Of a DNA stretch of 64,000 nt, positions 1-8,804 are shown piece after piece (position 1 is the first letter of the stretch; the number at the start of each line of letters is the position of its first letter). The DNA is from Streptomyces panaciradicis (lineage in GTDB: Bacteria > Actinomycetota > Actinomycetes > Streptomycetales > Streptomycetaceae), in contig NZ_JAMGBF010000025.1 of NCBI RefSeq assembly GCF_023516615.1, positions 62,001 through 126,000 on the forward strand. Direction: 5' to 3'. The notes under the pieces were generated by a model. It had not been told where the DNA came from. It did not search any database and was given only the letters and a program-made list of their open reading frames with translations. The translations under genes were made by a program, and so were the position numbers.

Positions 1-40
1 CGTGACCCGTCCGCAGACGCCGCTCGAAGGAGCCCACCTC

Positions 41-988
41 ATGCGCCGCACCGCCCGTGTCCTGTCCGCCGCGGCCCTTGCGGGTGCCGCGGTCGGCCTC
101 CCCGCCGCGGCCGCCTTCGCGGACCCGGCCTCGGAGGTCAGCCCCGGCACCGCGTCGCCCGGCGGCAGCGTCACCGTCTCGGTCTCCTGCGAATCCACCG
201 GTGGCCCGGCGCCCGCCACCATCGACGCCACCTCGCAGGCCTTCGACGAGGGCACGGTCAAGCTGCAACGCGTCGCCGGCGACGCGCAGCAGGCCTCCGG
301 GGTCACCTACCGAGGCACCGCCCGCATCGCCCCCGCGACCGACCTGGAGGACGGCGGCCCGGCCACCGGCGGCCCGGCCACCGTGGGCCCGGACCCCGCG
401 GCCCCGGACGCGGCCAGGCCGCAGGACACGGCGATCCCGGATGCGACGGTCCCGGACGCGTCGGGTCCGGACGCGGCCGGCCCTGACGCCGTGGGCCCGG
501 ACACGGTGCCCACGGACGCGGCGGCAGCGGACGCGCTGGGCCCGGACACCGTGCCCACGGACGCCGCGGGCTCCGGCGACGTAACCCCGGACCCGGCGGC
601 ACCGGATGCCGCGGTTCCGGACGGTACCGCCCCGGACGGAACAGCCCCGGACGCGGTGGGTCCGGGCGCGGTGCCCCCGGGCTCGGTGACCGCGGACTCG
701 GCGTGGACCGTGAACGGCACCTGCCCGGCCCCGCCCGGCGGGCGGGGTGCCGCCTGGAGCGCCACGTTCAAGGTCGACCTCGGCGCCGGCGGCACCCGTC
801 GCTGCGCCGAGAAACAGCGCACCGACGGCTGCGGTACGGCCCCGGTCCAGCGCGGCGTCCGGGCCGGCGAGGGCGGCACCTTCACCGACTCCGTGCCCGC
901 CCTGGTCGCGGGCGGCGTCCTCATCGCGGGCGCGCTGGGCGCCGCCGCCCACCGGCTGCGCCACCGCGACTCCGGCACCGGCGGCTGA
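41..988 (+). CDS. Secreted/membrane-anchored Pro-Asp-Ala-rich surface protein
   Basis: I do not recognise a family. The start at ATG 41 is chosen because GAAGGAG lies just upstream and because a signal peptide begins there (two Arg, an Ala-rich core, then AAAFADP). The 315-residue product has an N-terminal extracellular region, then about 100 residues dominated by repeats of x-P-D-A/T-x, then a Cys-containing segment (CPAPP, RRC, DGCG). It ends in one hydrophobic helix (GGVLIAGALGAAA) followed by a basic tail (HRLRHRD). That layout fits a cell-surface stalk held by a C-terminal membrane helix. The gene stands alone ahead of the aminotransferase-like gene. Function is unknown; the acidic Pro-rich stretch may cross the cell wall. 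Confidence 0.75.
   Translation: MRRTARVLSAAALAGAAVGLPAAAAFADPASEVSPGTASPGGSVTVSVSCESTGGPAPATIDATSQAFDEGTVKLQRVAGDAQQASGVTYRGTARIAPATDLEDGGPATGGPATVGPDPAAPDAARPQDTAIPDATVPDASGPDAAGPDAVGPDTVPTDAAAADALGPDTVPTDAAGSGDVTPDPAAPDAAVPDGTAPDGTAPDAVGPGAVPPGSVTADSAWTVNGTCPAPPGGRGAAWSATFKVDLGAGGTRRCAEKQRTDGCGTAPVQRGVRAGEGGTFTDSVPALVAGGVLIAGALGAAAHRLRHRDSGTGG
385..690 (+). repeat. Degenerate repeat encoding Pro-Asp-Ala pentads
   Basis: Inside the first gene the DNA repeats variants of the motif ccggacgcg with a period near 15 bases. The resulting protein repeats read GPDAA, VPDAS, GPDTV, APDAA and similar. Units are imperfect, and two near-identical longer blocks around GPDTVPTDA are visible. It is a coding low-complexity tract, probably prone to length variation. 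Confidence 0.7.
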
Positions 989-1157
989 CCGGAGGATCGC
1001 CGCGTGTGACCGCCACGACCCGGGGGACCCCCATGAGGCGACGGCTCACGGGGTACTCAGAGCCCAGGGACCCGGCCCGCGCCGCACGGACGGGGGAGCC
1101 GGACGGCACCATCGTCCCGGGGGCCCGGCGCAGCAAGCAGCCACGACGGAGGTAGGG

Positions 1158-2405
1158 ATGCCGCGGACGGACCCGGAAGGCCACGGCCCCGTCCGTTTCG
1201 GACCGCCGCTCCCCGAGGACGGCCTGCCTGTCCTGCCCGAACTGACCGCCGTCCTCGCCGCTGCCGCCGCCCGGGCCGACGCCGAACCGGTCGGCGGCGG
1301 CCCCGCCCTGCTGCGAGCCGCCTGCGACTACTGGGAACGGCGCGGTCTCGCCACCGGAGCCGAACGGGTCGCCGCCGGACCGGGCGCCCCCGCGCTGCTG
1401 CTCGCGCTGACCGCCGCGCTCGGCGGCGACGTCCTGGTGCCCCGGCCGTGCGCGGCCTGGTGGGCGCCGTACGCCCGCCTGCTGCGAAGACCCGTCTTCC
1501 ACGTCGCGACGCCGGCCGAGTGCGGCGGCGTCCCGGACCCGTACGCCCTCCTGGAGACCGTCCGGCGCGTGCGCGCGGAGGGAGGTGACCCGCGGCTGCT
1601 CGTGCTGTCCGTCGCCGACGACCCCACCGCCACCGTGGCCCCGCCCGAGGCGCTGCACGCGTGCGTGGAGGCCGCCGCGGGCGAGGGCCTGCACCTGGTC
1701 AGCGACGAGACCTGGCGCGACACCCTGCACGCCCCGCGGGACACCGTGCAGCTCAGCCCGGCCGAGATGCTGCCCGACCGGGTCACGGTCGTCACCGACC
1801 TGGCCGGCGCGCTGCTGCCGCCGGGCTGGCCCGCCGCGGTGGCCCGCTTCCCGGCGGGCGACGCCGGAACCGGCCTCCACGCGCGCGTGCTCGACATCCT
1901 CACCGCCCTCGGGGCCCGGATCGCGGGCCCCGTCGCCGCACCCGCCGCCTACGCGCTGGGCGAGCCGCTGCCCGTCACCGCGCGCGTGGCCGCCGCCGTA
2001 CGCCTGCACGCGCGGATGGCCGAAGCCCTGCACGGCGTGCTCGTGCGCGCCGGCATCCTCTCCCTGCCCCCGCAGGCCGGCCGGCACGTCTACGCCGACC
2101 TCGCCCCGCTGCGCTCCGCCCTCACCGCCCACGGTGTCGGCGACGCCCAGGAACTGGAGGACTTCCTCGCCGTCCGGCTCGGCATGCCCGCGCCAGGCGG
2201 CCACCGCTTCGGGGACGAACTGGGCGCTCTGCGCGTCCGGTTGGCCACCGGCCCGCTGCTGGGCCGTACGGACGACGAGCGGGCGGAATGTCTCACGTCC
2301 CCCGCGCCGTTGGAACTGCCACACGTGCAACGCGCGTTGAGTCATGTGAAGTCGGTCTTCGACGATCTCCGCGACGACGCTCAGCGATGGGAGCCTCCTC
2401 GATGA
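1158..2405 (+). CDS. Aminotransferase-fold protein lacking the PLP lysine (probable pseudoenzyme)
   Basis: The 415-residue product follows the class I/II aminotransferase fold in outline. A small-domain start is followed by an NPxNPTG-like strand at about 153-160, here ADDPTATV. Next come the DE-x-Y region at 183-186 (DETW) and the usual S-K-x5-G-W stretch at 216-224. In that last stretch the Ser-Lys pair is Ala-Gly while P-G-W is kept. A late LRVRLATG segment matches the substrate-arginine strand. Without the Schiff-base lysine it should not carry out normal transamination. ATG 1158 follows GGAGGTAGGG. The stop overlaps the next start (ATGA), so it is co-translated with the metallo-hydrolase. 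The fold assignment is good; the role is unknown. Confidence 0.7.
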   Translation: MPRTDPEGHGPVRFGPPLPEDGLPVLPELTAVLAAAAARADAEPVGGGPALLRAACDYWERRGLATGAERVAAGPGAPALLLALTAALGGDVLVPRPCAAWWAPYARLLRRPVFHVATPAECGGVPDPYALLETVRRVRAEGGDPRLLVLSVADDPTATVAPPEALHACVEAAAGEGLHLVSDETWRDTLHAPRDTVQLSPAEMLPDRVTVVTDLAGALLPPGWPAAVARFPAGDAGTGLHARVLDILTALGARIAGPVAAPAAYALGEPLPVTARVAAAVRLHARMAEALHGVLVRAGILSLPPQAGRHVYADLAPLRSALTAHGVGDAQELEDFLAVRLGMPAPGGHRFGDELGALRVRLATGPLLGRTDDERAECLTSPAPLELPHVQRALSHVKSVFDDLRDDAQRWEPPR

Positions 2406-3451
2406 CGCAGCAGTCCGAGTCGACCACCACCACCCGGGAAGCGGACGATCCGGCGTCGACGCCGGTGTTCGCGCCCCCTTTCCCGCCCCTCGCCGAGCCC
2501 CGCCGCCTGGGCGAACGCCGGAAGTGGCCGCGCAGCTTCCACGACCGCCTGACCGCCCCCCTGCCCGGCCTGAAGGCCATGGCCCGCTTCGCCCGCGAGG
2601 GCTCCGTGCGCCCCGGCCGCGAGGGCCTCGCCGACATCCCCAGGCTCCCCTTCGCCCCCGCCCCCCTGCCCCGCGTGGACGCCGGCACGCTGGCCGTCTC
2701 CTGGGCGGGCCACGCCAGTTGGGTGGTGCAGATCGGCGGACTGACCGTCCTCACCGACCCCGTCTGGTCCCGCCGCATCCTCGGCACCCCGGCGCGCATC
2801 ACACCCGTCGGCATCCCCTGGGAGTCCCTGCCGCGCGTCGACGCCGTCGTCATCAGCCACAACCACTACGACCATCTGGACGCCCCCACGCTGCGCCGAC
2901 TGCCGCGCGACACCCCGGTGTTCGTGCCCGCCGGTCTCGGCCGCTGGTTCCACCGCCGGCGCTTCACCGAGGTCACCGAGCTGGACTGGTGGGAGGCGGC
3001 CGAACTGGGCGGCGTACGCTTCGACTTCGTCCCCGCCCACCACTGGTCCAAGCGCACCCTCACCGACACCTGCCACTCCCTGTGGGGCGGCTGGGTGCTG
3101 ACCGCCCCCGACGGGCAGCGCGTCCACTTCGCGGGCGACACCGGCTACGGCCACTGGTTCTCCCGCATCGGCGAGCGCTATCCCGGCATCGACCTCGCCC
3201 TGCTGCCCATCGGCGCCTACGACCCGCGCTGGTGGCTCAGCGACGTCCACTGCGACCCGGAGGAGGCCGTCAGAGCGGCCCGCGACCTCGGCGCCAGGCG
3301 CATGGCGCCGATGCACTGGGGCACGTTCGTGCTGTCGGCGGAGCCGGTCCTGGAACCGCTCACCCGCGTGCGCGCGGCCTGGGAGAAGGCGGGACTGGAC
3401 CGCGCGGACCTGTGGGACCTGCCCGTCGGGGCGTCGCGGGTGCTGGAGTAG
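2402..3451 (+). CDS. MBL-fold metallo-hydrolase (NAPE-PLD/RomA-like)
   Basis: This 349-residue protein has the signatures of the lipid-active branch of the metallo-beta-lactamase superfamily. The metal motif reads HNHYDHLD, and PAHHW, GDTGYG and LLPIGAY follow, with a terminal MHWGTF histidine. A WAGHASW strand begins the domain at about residue 100, preceded by a Pro-rich extension. No signal peptide is visible. Relatives cleave N-acyl-phosphatidylethanolamine or similar phosphodiesters; the substrate here is not predictable. The ATG overlaps the preceding stop by 4 nt, so the two genes form an operon. Its 3' end is copied in the spacer that follows. Confidence 0.85.
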   Translation: MTQQSESTTTTREADDPASTPVFAPPFPPLAEPRRLGERRKWPRSFHDRLTAPLPGLKAMARFAREGSVRPGREGLADIPRLPFAPAPLPRVDAGTLAVSWAGHASWVVQIGGLTVLTDPVWSRRILGTPARITPVGIPWESLPRVDAVVISHNHYDHLDAPTLRRLPRDTPVFVPAGLGRWFHRRRFTEVTELDWWEAAELGGVRFDFVPAHHWSKRTLTDTCHSLWGGWVLTAPDGQRVHFAGDTGYGHWFSRIGERYPGIDLALLPIGAYDPRWWLSDVHCDPEEAVRAARDLGARRMAPMHWGTFVLSAEPVLEPLTRVRAAWEKAGLDRADLWDLPVGASRVLE

Positions 3452-3636
3452 CCGCCCGGGCCGCCCCCAGTCGCCCCAGCGGCCCAGGCCGCCCGAGCCG
3501 CCTAGGCCGTCGTCGTCCGGCGGAGGGCGTCGCGCGTGCTGGAGCAGCCGCCCGAGCCGCTCAAGTCGCCCAGGCTGCCCAAGCCACCACGCCGTCCAGG
3601 CTGCCCAAGCCGTCTACGCCGTCGTCGTCCGGCGGA
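3428..3636. repeat. Imperfect tandem duplication of two convergent gene ends
   Basis: The segment ending the metallo-hydrolase gene (gcgtcgcgggtgctggag, 3431-3448) recurs with one change at 3528-3545. The segment holding the last codons of the facing DedA gene (gccgtcgtcgtccggcgga, 3618-3636) recurs exactly at 3506-3524. The roughly 100-base unit spanning both gene ends is therefore present twice in tandem, with C/G-rich divergence in between. The true stops are the outer ones. Confidence 0.7.
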
Positions 3637-4243
3637 TGCGGCGCCAGACGCCGGGGGCCGCGCTGACGAGCACGGTCAGTGCGACCGCCGCGACCACGCC
3701 CTCCCAGGGCTCCGGGAACAGCGACCCGCCCAGAATCCCGATCACCTGGTACGTCGCCGCCCACGCCAGGCAGGCCGGCAGGTTGCCCCGCGAGAAGCGC
3801 CGCAGCGGCCACTTCGCCAGCAGACAGGCCAGCATCACCGGGATCCGGCCGGCCGGCACCAGCCGCGACAGCACCAGCACCGAGACGTTGTGCTCGGCCA
3901 GCTTCGCCTGCGCCTGCGCCAGCCGCTCCTCCGGCGCCCGTGACCGGATCGCCTCCAGCCAGCGGGAGCCGTTCTTCGAGTTCATCCCGCGCCGCCCGAG
4001 CCAGTACAGCGCCGCGTCCCCGAGGAACGCGGCCAGCGACGCCGTCACGAACACCATCGCCAGCGCGAACGGCGCCGTCTGGTGGAACGCCACCACGGCC
4101 GCCGAACTCACCAGGGCCCCCGTCGGGATCACCGGCACCAGCGCCCCGAACAGCACGAGCAGGAACAGCGACGGATAGCCGAGCGCCTGCTGCGTCGACT
4201 CGGGCGGCACGGTCGAGGTCACCGTGGCGGCCAGCCACATCAC
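3614..4243 (-). CDS. DedA/SNARE-associated family membrane protein
   Basis: The product is about 209 residues with four to five hydrophobic segments. It carries the DedA pattern: a GALVPVIPTG entry, a GDAALYWLGRRG segment, and a later SRLVPAGRIPVMLACLLAKWP stretch matching the conserved R-x-x-P-x-x-R region, here with P-A-G-R. Family members are inner-membrane lipid flippases or scramblases and influence envelope homeostasis. The start is GTG 4243 or ATG 4240; both overlap the stop of the upstream metallo-hydrolase, so the two are one transcription unit. The C-terminus is basic (WRRIRR). Confidence 0.85.
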   Translation of the reverse strand: MMWLAATVTSTVPPESTQQALGYPSLFLLVLFGALVPVIPTGALVSSAAVVAFHQTAPFALAMVFVTASLAAFLGDAALYWLGRRGMNSKNGSRWLEAIRSRAPEERLAQAQAKLAEHNVSVLVLSRLVPAGRIPVMLACLLAKWPLRRFSRGNLPACLAWAATYQVIGILGGSLFPEPWEGVVAAVALTVLVSAAPGVWRRIRRTTTA

Positions 4244-5013
4244 CGGGCGACCTCCAGCCGCACGCTCTCCCCGTGGCCGAGCCGGTGCACCGCCACCCGC
4301 GGCGCGTGGTCGGCCGCCAGGCGCACGAACTCGTCGCCCGGCGCGTGGAACTCATGGGGGCGCACGGCGTCCATCCCGATCGGCCAGTACGTGCCGTAGT
4401 GCACCGGTATCGCGCTGCGCGGCGCCAGCCGGGCCAGCGCCTGCGCGGCCCGCCCCGCGTCCAGATGGCCCTCGCCGAGGTACGGCCCCCAGCCGCCCAC
4501 CGGCAGCAGCGCCACGTCGACGGGCCCCACCTCGCGCGCCATCGCGTCGAACAGCCCGGTGTCCCCGGCGAAGTAGGTCCGCGCCTGGCCCTCGACGACG
4601 TAGCCGAGGGCGGGGGAGCGGTGCGGGCCGACCGGCAGCCGCCGCCCGTCGTGCAGGGCGGGCACGACCCGTACGGCCACGTCCCCGAAGGTCAGCCGGT
4701 CACCGGGCGCCACCTCGGTCAGCCGGAGGTGCGTGAGCCGGCGCAGCCCCGGTACCGCCCGGGGTGCGCCCCGGGGCACCAGCAGGCGCGTGCCCTCGGC
4801 GAGCCGCTCCAGCGAGGGCACGTGCAGATGGTCGGCGTGCAGGTGGGAGACGAGCGCCACGTCCGCGCGCCAGGCGCCGGGCGGTGGCAGCGCGCCTCTG
4901 CGGCGCCGGAGATGGGCGAGCCGGCGGGCGAACAGGGGGTCGGTGAGCACCCGTACGTCCGAGTCCTCGACCGTGCAGGTCGCGTGACCCCACCAGGTGA
5001 TCTCCACCGGCAC
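4240..5013 (-). CDS. MBL-fold hydrolase, UlaG/YtnP-like
   Basis: This 257-residue protein begins directly with the WWGHATCTVE strand typical of compact UlaG-like metallo-beta-lactamases. It shows HLHADHLH as the metal motif, ALHDG, FAGDTG and LLPVGGWG, and a closing PVHYGTYW histidine. It is probably a cytosolic Mn- or Zn-dependent hydrolase; the substrate is unknown. GTG 5013 is supported by AAGGAGG about ten bases upstream. It overlaps the DedA gene by a few bases, so a membrane-lipid or cell-envelope connection is plausible but inferred only from context. Confidence 0.85.
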   Translation of the reverse strand: MPVEITWWGHATCTVEDSDVRVLTDPLFARRLAHLRRRRGALPPPGAWRADVALVSHLHADHLHVPSLERLAEGTRLLVPRGAPRAVPGLRRLTHLRLTEVAPGDRLTFGDVAVRVVPALHDGRRLPVGPHRSPALGYVVEGQARTYFAGDTGLFDAMAREVGPVDVALLPVGGWGPYLGEGHLDAGRAAQALARLAPRSAIPVHYGTYWPIGMDAVRPHEFHAPGDEFVRLAADHAPRVAVHRLGHGESVRLEVAR

Positions 5014-5097
5014 CTTCTTTGCCTCCTTCGCGCGACTCCCCGAAGCCTACGGGCTGGAGTAGGGTCGGCGGCGAAACCCGGAGGTGAGGGGGACGCC

Positions 5098-5505
5098 ATG
5101 GGACCGATGCGCGTGCGCGTCACGGCGATCGCGAGTCTGACGCCGCTCGAGGAGCTGGACGCCGACCCCTTCCTGGTGGACTCCCGCAGTCAGCACGCGA
5201 TGTGCGCGCGCTGGGCGGCCGAGCGCGGCTACATCGTCAGCCGGGAGCTGCTGGTGCGAGGACTGCGGGCCGACCACTGCGTGCTGTGGGACGGCGTCCG
5301 CCCCGGCCTCGACCTGTTCGTGGCGCCGAGCCGGCGGGTGCTGGAGAGCGCGCTGTCGTCCGTGGAGGAGTTCGCCGCGGAGTGCGCGCGGCGGGGCGTG
5401 CGGGTGGAGACGGTGGGCTTCGAGGAGCCCTGCTACGACGCCCAGATGAAGGCACGCGTGCACCGCAGGCTGTCGATGCCGACGGCCGGCTACGACGGGC
5501 GCTGA
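5098..5505 (+). CDS. Small protein resembling a serine-recombinase N-terminal domain
   Basis: The product is 135 residues. Starting at ATG 5098, after GGAGGTGAGGGGG, it has a central pattern SQHAMCARWAAERGY followed by a strand, then VRPGLDLFVAPSRRVLE and later CARRGVRVETVG. That order resembles the catalytic N-domain of serine recombinases (SQ...C..yA...Gy, RPGL..L). The arginine/serine active-site motif near the start is not convincingly kept (RVTAIAS), and no DNA-binding C-domain follows. It is either a domesticated remnant or an unrelated small cytosolic protein. It lies alone between a divergent metallo-hydrolase and the phosphodiesterase gene. Confidence 0.55.
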   Translation: MGPMRVRVTAIASLTPLEELDADPFLVDSRSQHAMCARWAAERGYIVSRELLVRGLRADHCVLWDGVRPGLDLFVAPSRRVLESALSSVEEFAAECARRGVRVETVGFEEPCYDAQMKARVHRRLSMPTAGYDGR

Positions 5506-5547
5506 GGCCACCCCCCGCGTAAGCCCCGGGGCCCCTTCGCACCTCGT

Positions 5548-7659
5548 ATGACACGCTTGGTCCAGGCCCGCATCGACGACGGGCGGGACGTGAGGTGTGC
5601 GGGAGTGCGTGGCGGGCGGTGGCGACGGATCGCCAGTCAGATGGGCCGGAGTGTCACGGTGTGGGCCGTCTCGACGGTCACCATGCTCGTGCTCGCCGGG
5701 ATCCTGCCGGACTTCCGCCTGCAGTCCCCGGACGGCGAGAGCGCCACCCACATCGCCGTCACCGCCGCGGTCGGCGCCGGCGCCTTCGGTGTCCTGTCGG
5801 CCCTGGTGTGGCCGCTGCTGGTGCGGCTGCTGCTGCTCGTGCCCGCGCTCGTGCTGGGGCTGCTCGTCTTCGTCCTCAACGGCTCCCTGCTGCTGGTCGC
5901 CCTGCGCCTCAATCCCGCCAGCAGCGCCGAGGCGGCCCCCGAGACCGCCGTGGTCGTGGCCGCCGTGATGTCCGCCGTCGCCTCCGCCACCGGCGCCGCC
6001 CTCGCCGTCCGCGACGACGACGCCTACCGGCGGCGCCTCTACCGGCTCGCCGACCGCCGCCGCAGACGCCTGCCGCCCGGCCCGGCCTCGCCCGGCACCG
6101 TCTTCGTCCAGCTCGACGGCGTCGGCCACGACGTCCTGCTGGACGCGGCCGCCAAGGGGATCATGCCCACCGTCGCGCGCTGGACGGGGTCCACGCACCG
6201 GCTCACCCCCTGGCGCACCGACTGGTCCAGCCAGACCGGCGCCAGCCAGCTCGGCATCCTGCACGGCACCAACCACGACGTCCCCGCCTTCCGCTGGTAC
6301 GACAAGGACACCGGCGAGGTCATGGTCTGCAACCGCCCCACCAGCGCGGCGGAACTCCAGCGCCGCGCCGTGGAGTTCACCGGCGACACCGGACTGCTGA
6401 CCCTCGACGGGGCCAGCCGCGGCAACCTCTTCGGCGGCGGCGCCGACGAGCAGGCACTGGTGCTGTCCATCGCCACCCGCAGGCGCGGCCGGGACACCCG
6501 CTCCCGGGCCGGCTACTTCGCCTACTTCTCCGACCCCGCCAACGCCGTGCGCACCGCCCTGTCCTTCGTCGCCGAGGTCGGCCGCGAGATCGGCCAGTCC
6601 ACCCGGGCCCGGATCCGCAAGCAGCGCCCGCGGGTGTCCCGCGGCGGCCTCTACCCCTTCATACGGGCCTTCGCGACCGTCGTGGAGCGGGACGTCGTGG
6701 TCGCCGCGGTGATGGGCGACATGCTCGCCGGCCGCACCGCCGTCTACGCCGACCTGGTCGCCTACGACGAGGTCGCCCACCACTCGGGCCCGGCGAGCCG
6801 CGACGCCGGGAAGGTCCTCGAACGCCTCGACCGCGCGCTCGCCCTCATCGCGCACGTCGCCGAGCACGCCCCGCGGCCGTACCGGATCGTCGTGCTGTCG
6901 GACCACGGGCAGAGCCCCGGCGAGACGTTCCGCTCCCGCTACGGCCTGAGCCTCGGCGACCTGGTGCGGGCCGGCTGCGGGCTGCCCGTGCCGCGCCGCG
7001 CCCGGCGCACCCACAGCGGCGCGGAGGCCCGGGCCGCCGTACGCGCTGTGCTGCGCAGGCCCGTGGAGGGCGGCGAGCGGTACCACCCCTCCGGCCGCCG
7101 CGCCGAGCCGCTGGTGCTGGCCTCCGGCAACCTCGGCCTGGTCTCCTTCCCGGACGTGCCGCACCGCATGAGCAAGGAGGAGATCGACGCCCGCCACCCC
7201 GCGCTGCTGACGACCCTCGCCAACCATCCCGGCATCGGCTTCCTCCTCGTCCGCAGCGAGCGGCACGGCGGGGTCGTGCTGGGCGCGTACGGCGCCGAGG
7301 TCCCGCTGGACGAACTCGAGGACAAGAGGGGCCCGTTGGAGGCGTTCGGGCCGGGCGCGGCCGACGCGGTGCGGCGCACCCACTCCTTCCCGCACACCGC
7401 CGACATCATGGTCAACTCCTTCCACGACCCCGTGGACGGCGAGGTGCTGGCCTTCGAGGAGCAGATCGGCTCGCACGGCGGGCTCGGCGGCGCGCAGGGC
7501 AGGCCCTTCCTGCTGTCGCCGGTCGCCCTGTCGGCGCCGGTCGAGGAGGGGGGCGAACTCGTCGGCGCCGAGCGGGTGCACCGGGTCCTGCGGCGCTGGC
7601 TGCGGGAGGCCGACGGCCCCCAGGTGCCGCTGCCCGAGGAGGGGGAGCAGGCGGCCTAG
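5548..7659 (+). CDS. Membrane-anchored alkaline-phosphatase-superfamily protein
   Basis: The 703-residue product starts with about 170 residues containing four hydrophobic helices that resemble a phage-holin/Mmpl-type membrane module. A basic linker (YRRRLYRLADRRRRR) follows, then a soluble domain of the type I phosphodiesterase/nucleotide pyrophosphatase kind. Metal and nucleophile motifs are visible: FVQLDGVGHD, then DWSSQTGASQLGILHG, with a later AYDEVAHHSG and VLSDHGQSPG. The likely role is hydrolysis of phosphodiesters or phosphoglycans at the membrane. ATG 5548 was taken; a later start near 5641 (MGRSV) would shorten only the cytosolic leader. It is transcribed alone. Confidence 0.8.
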   Translation: MTRLVQARIDDGRDVRCAGVRGGRWRRIASQMGRSVTVWAVSTVTMLVLAGILPDFRLQSPDGESATHIAVTAAVGAGAFGVLSALVWPLLVRLLLLVPALVLGLLVFVLNGSLLLVALRLNPASSAEAAPETAVVVAAVMSAVASATGAALAVRDDDAYRRRLYRLADRRRRRLPPGPASPGTVFVQLDGVGHDVLLDAAAKGIMPTVARWTGSTHRLTPWRTDWSSQTGASQLGILHGTNHDVPAFRWYDKDTGEVMVCNRPTSAAELQRRAVEFTGDTGLLTLDGASRGNLFGGGADEQALVLSIATRRRGRDTRSRAGYFAYFSDPANAVRTALSFVAEVGREIGQSTRARIRKQRPRVSRGGLYPFIRAFATVVERDVVVAAVMGDMLAGRTAVYADLVAYDEVAHHSGPASRDAGKVLERLDRALALIAHVAEHAPRPYRIVVLSDHGQSPGETFRSRYGLSLGDLVRAGCGLPVPRRARRTHSGAEARAAVRAVLRRPVEGGERYHPSGRRAEPLVLASGNLGLVSFPDVPHRMSKEEIDARHPALLTTLANHPGIGFLLVRSERHGGVVLGAYGAEVPLDELEDKRGPLEAFGPGAADAVRRTHSFPHTADIMVNSFHDPVDGEVLAFEEQIGSHGGLGGAQGRPFLLSPVALSAPVEEGGELVGAERVHRVLRRWLREADGPQVPLPEEGEQAA

Positions 7660-7742
7660 AGCGCCCGAAAATGAGCTGCGTCTGTTCGGTCACCGGCTCA
7701 CACTGTTCGAGTCGCCGTGCACCCGAACCGTGAAGGAACCCC

Positions 7743-8804
7743 TTGCAGGCCGCTGTCACCGTCACGCCCGCCCGTATCCCCGAACTGCTGCTGGGTCTTG
7801 CCACCGTCCGGCCGGTGTTCCTCTGGGGCGCGCCCGGCATCGGGAAGTCCTCGCTGGTACGGGAGTTCGCCGAGTCGCTCGGTCTGGAGTGCGTGAGCCT
7901 GCTCGGCACCCAGCTGGCACCGGAGGACCTGATCGGCGTGCCGCAGATCCGCGACGGCCGGTCGGTGTTCTGCCCGCCGGAGGCGATCGCCCGCGACGAG
8001 CCGTACTGCCTGTTCCTCGACGAGCTCAACGCGGCCACGCCCGACGTGCAGAAGGCGTTCTACTCCCTCATCCTCGACCGCCGCATCGGCGACTACGAGC
8101 TGCCCAAGGGGTCCATCGTCATCGGCGCCGGCAACCGCGCCACGGACAACGCCCTCGCCCGCCCGATCGCCTCGGCCCTGGTCAACCGCCTCACCCACGT
8201 CCACCTGGAGGCCTCCGCGAAGGACTGGCTGGCCTGGGCGGCGGGCAACGGCATCCACCCCTGGATCCTCGACCACCTCACCGACCGTCCCGACCACCTG
8301 TGGTCCAAGCCGCCCAAGACCGAGGAGCCCTTCTCCACGCCCCGCTCCTGGCACATGCTCTCCGACGCGCTGCACTCCTTCGGCCGCGACCTCGACGAGG
8401 ACACCCTCAAGGTCGTCGCGCACGGCACCCTGACGCCCGCGCACGCCACCGCCTTCTGCGGCTACGTCAAGATCGTGCGCAGCCGGTTCGGCATCGAGGC
8501 GATCATCAAGGGCGACGCCCCCTGGCCGCACCGCGTCGAGGACCGCGACCTGCTCTACTACCTCGCCGAGTCCTTCCGCGGCCGCCTGGTCAAGGAACTC
8601 CCCGTCAGCAAGGAGCACATGTCGGCCAACGGCCGGCAGACCGCCTATCGCGCCAAGTCGCTGCTGGTGCAGCTCGCGGAGATCTCCGTGGAGGTCGCCC
8701 AGACCGTCATCGCGTCCGACGCCGACGGCAACCCCGTGCTGCCGTCGTGGTTCCTCATCGAGGCGGCGCGGGACATGCCGAGGCTGGTGGAGGCGCGGCG
8801 GTGA
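7743..8804 (+). CDS. MoxR-type AAA+ ATPase
   Basis: A 353-residue AAA+ ATPase. Walker A is GAPGIGKSS at about residue 30 and Walker B is CLFLDELNAA. A sensor 1 strand reads VIGAGNRATDNA, and a later arginine-rich lid follows. MoxR proteins remodel or load partners bearing VWA domains, and the partner is the next gene, overlapping by 4 nt (GTGA). The best start is TTG 7743, placed after GAAGGA with good spacing; no ATG or GTG near the conserved beginning fits. The pair probably acts as a metal-dependent chaperone/peptidase unit; the target is unknown. Confidence 0.88.
   Translation: MQAAVTVTPARIPELLLGLATVRPVFLWGAPGIGKSSLVREFAESLGLECVSLLGTQLAPEDLIGVPQIRDGRSVFCPPEAIARDEPYCLFLDELNAATPDVQKAFYSLILDRRIGDYELPKGSIVIGAGNRATDNALARPIASALVNRLTHVHLEASAKDWLAWAAGNGIHPWILDHLTDRPDHLWSKPPKTEEPFSTPRSWHMLSDALHSFGRDLDEDTLKVVAHGTLTPAHATAFCGYVKIVRSRFGIEAIIKGDAPWPHRVEDRDLLYYLAESFRGRLVKELPVSKEHMSANGRQTAYRAKSLLVQLAEISVEVAQTVIASDADGNPVLPSWFLIEAARDMPRLVEARR

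Noticed and set aside
5047-7581. 844-codon minus-strand frame
   Set aside because: Antisense to the membrane phosphodiesterase with intact motifs; no recognisable domain.
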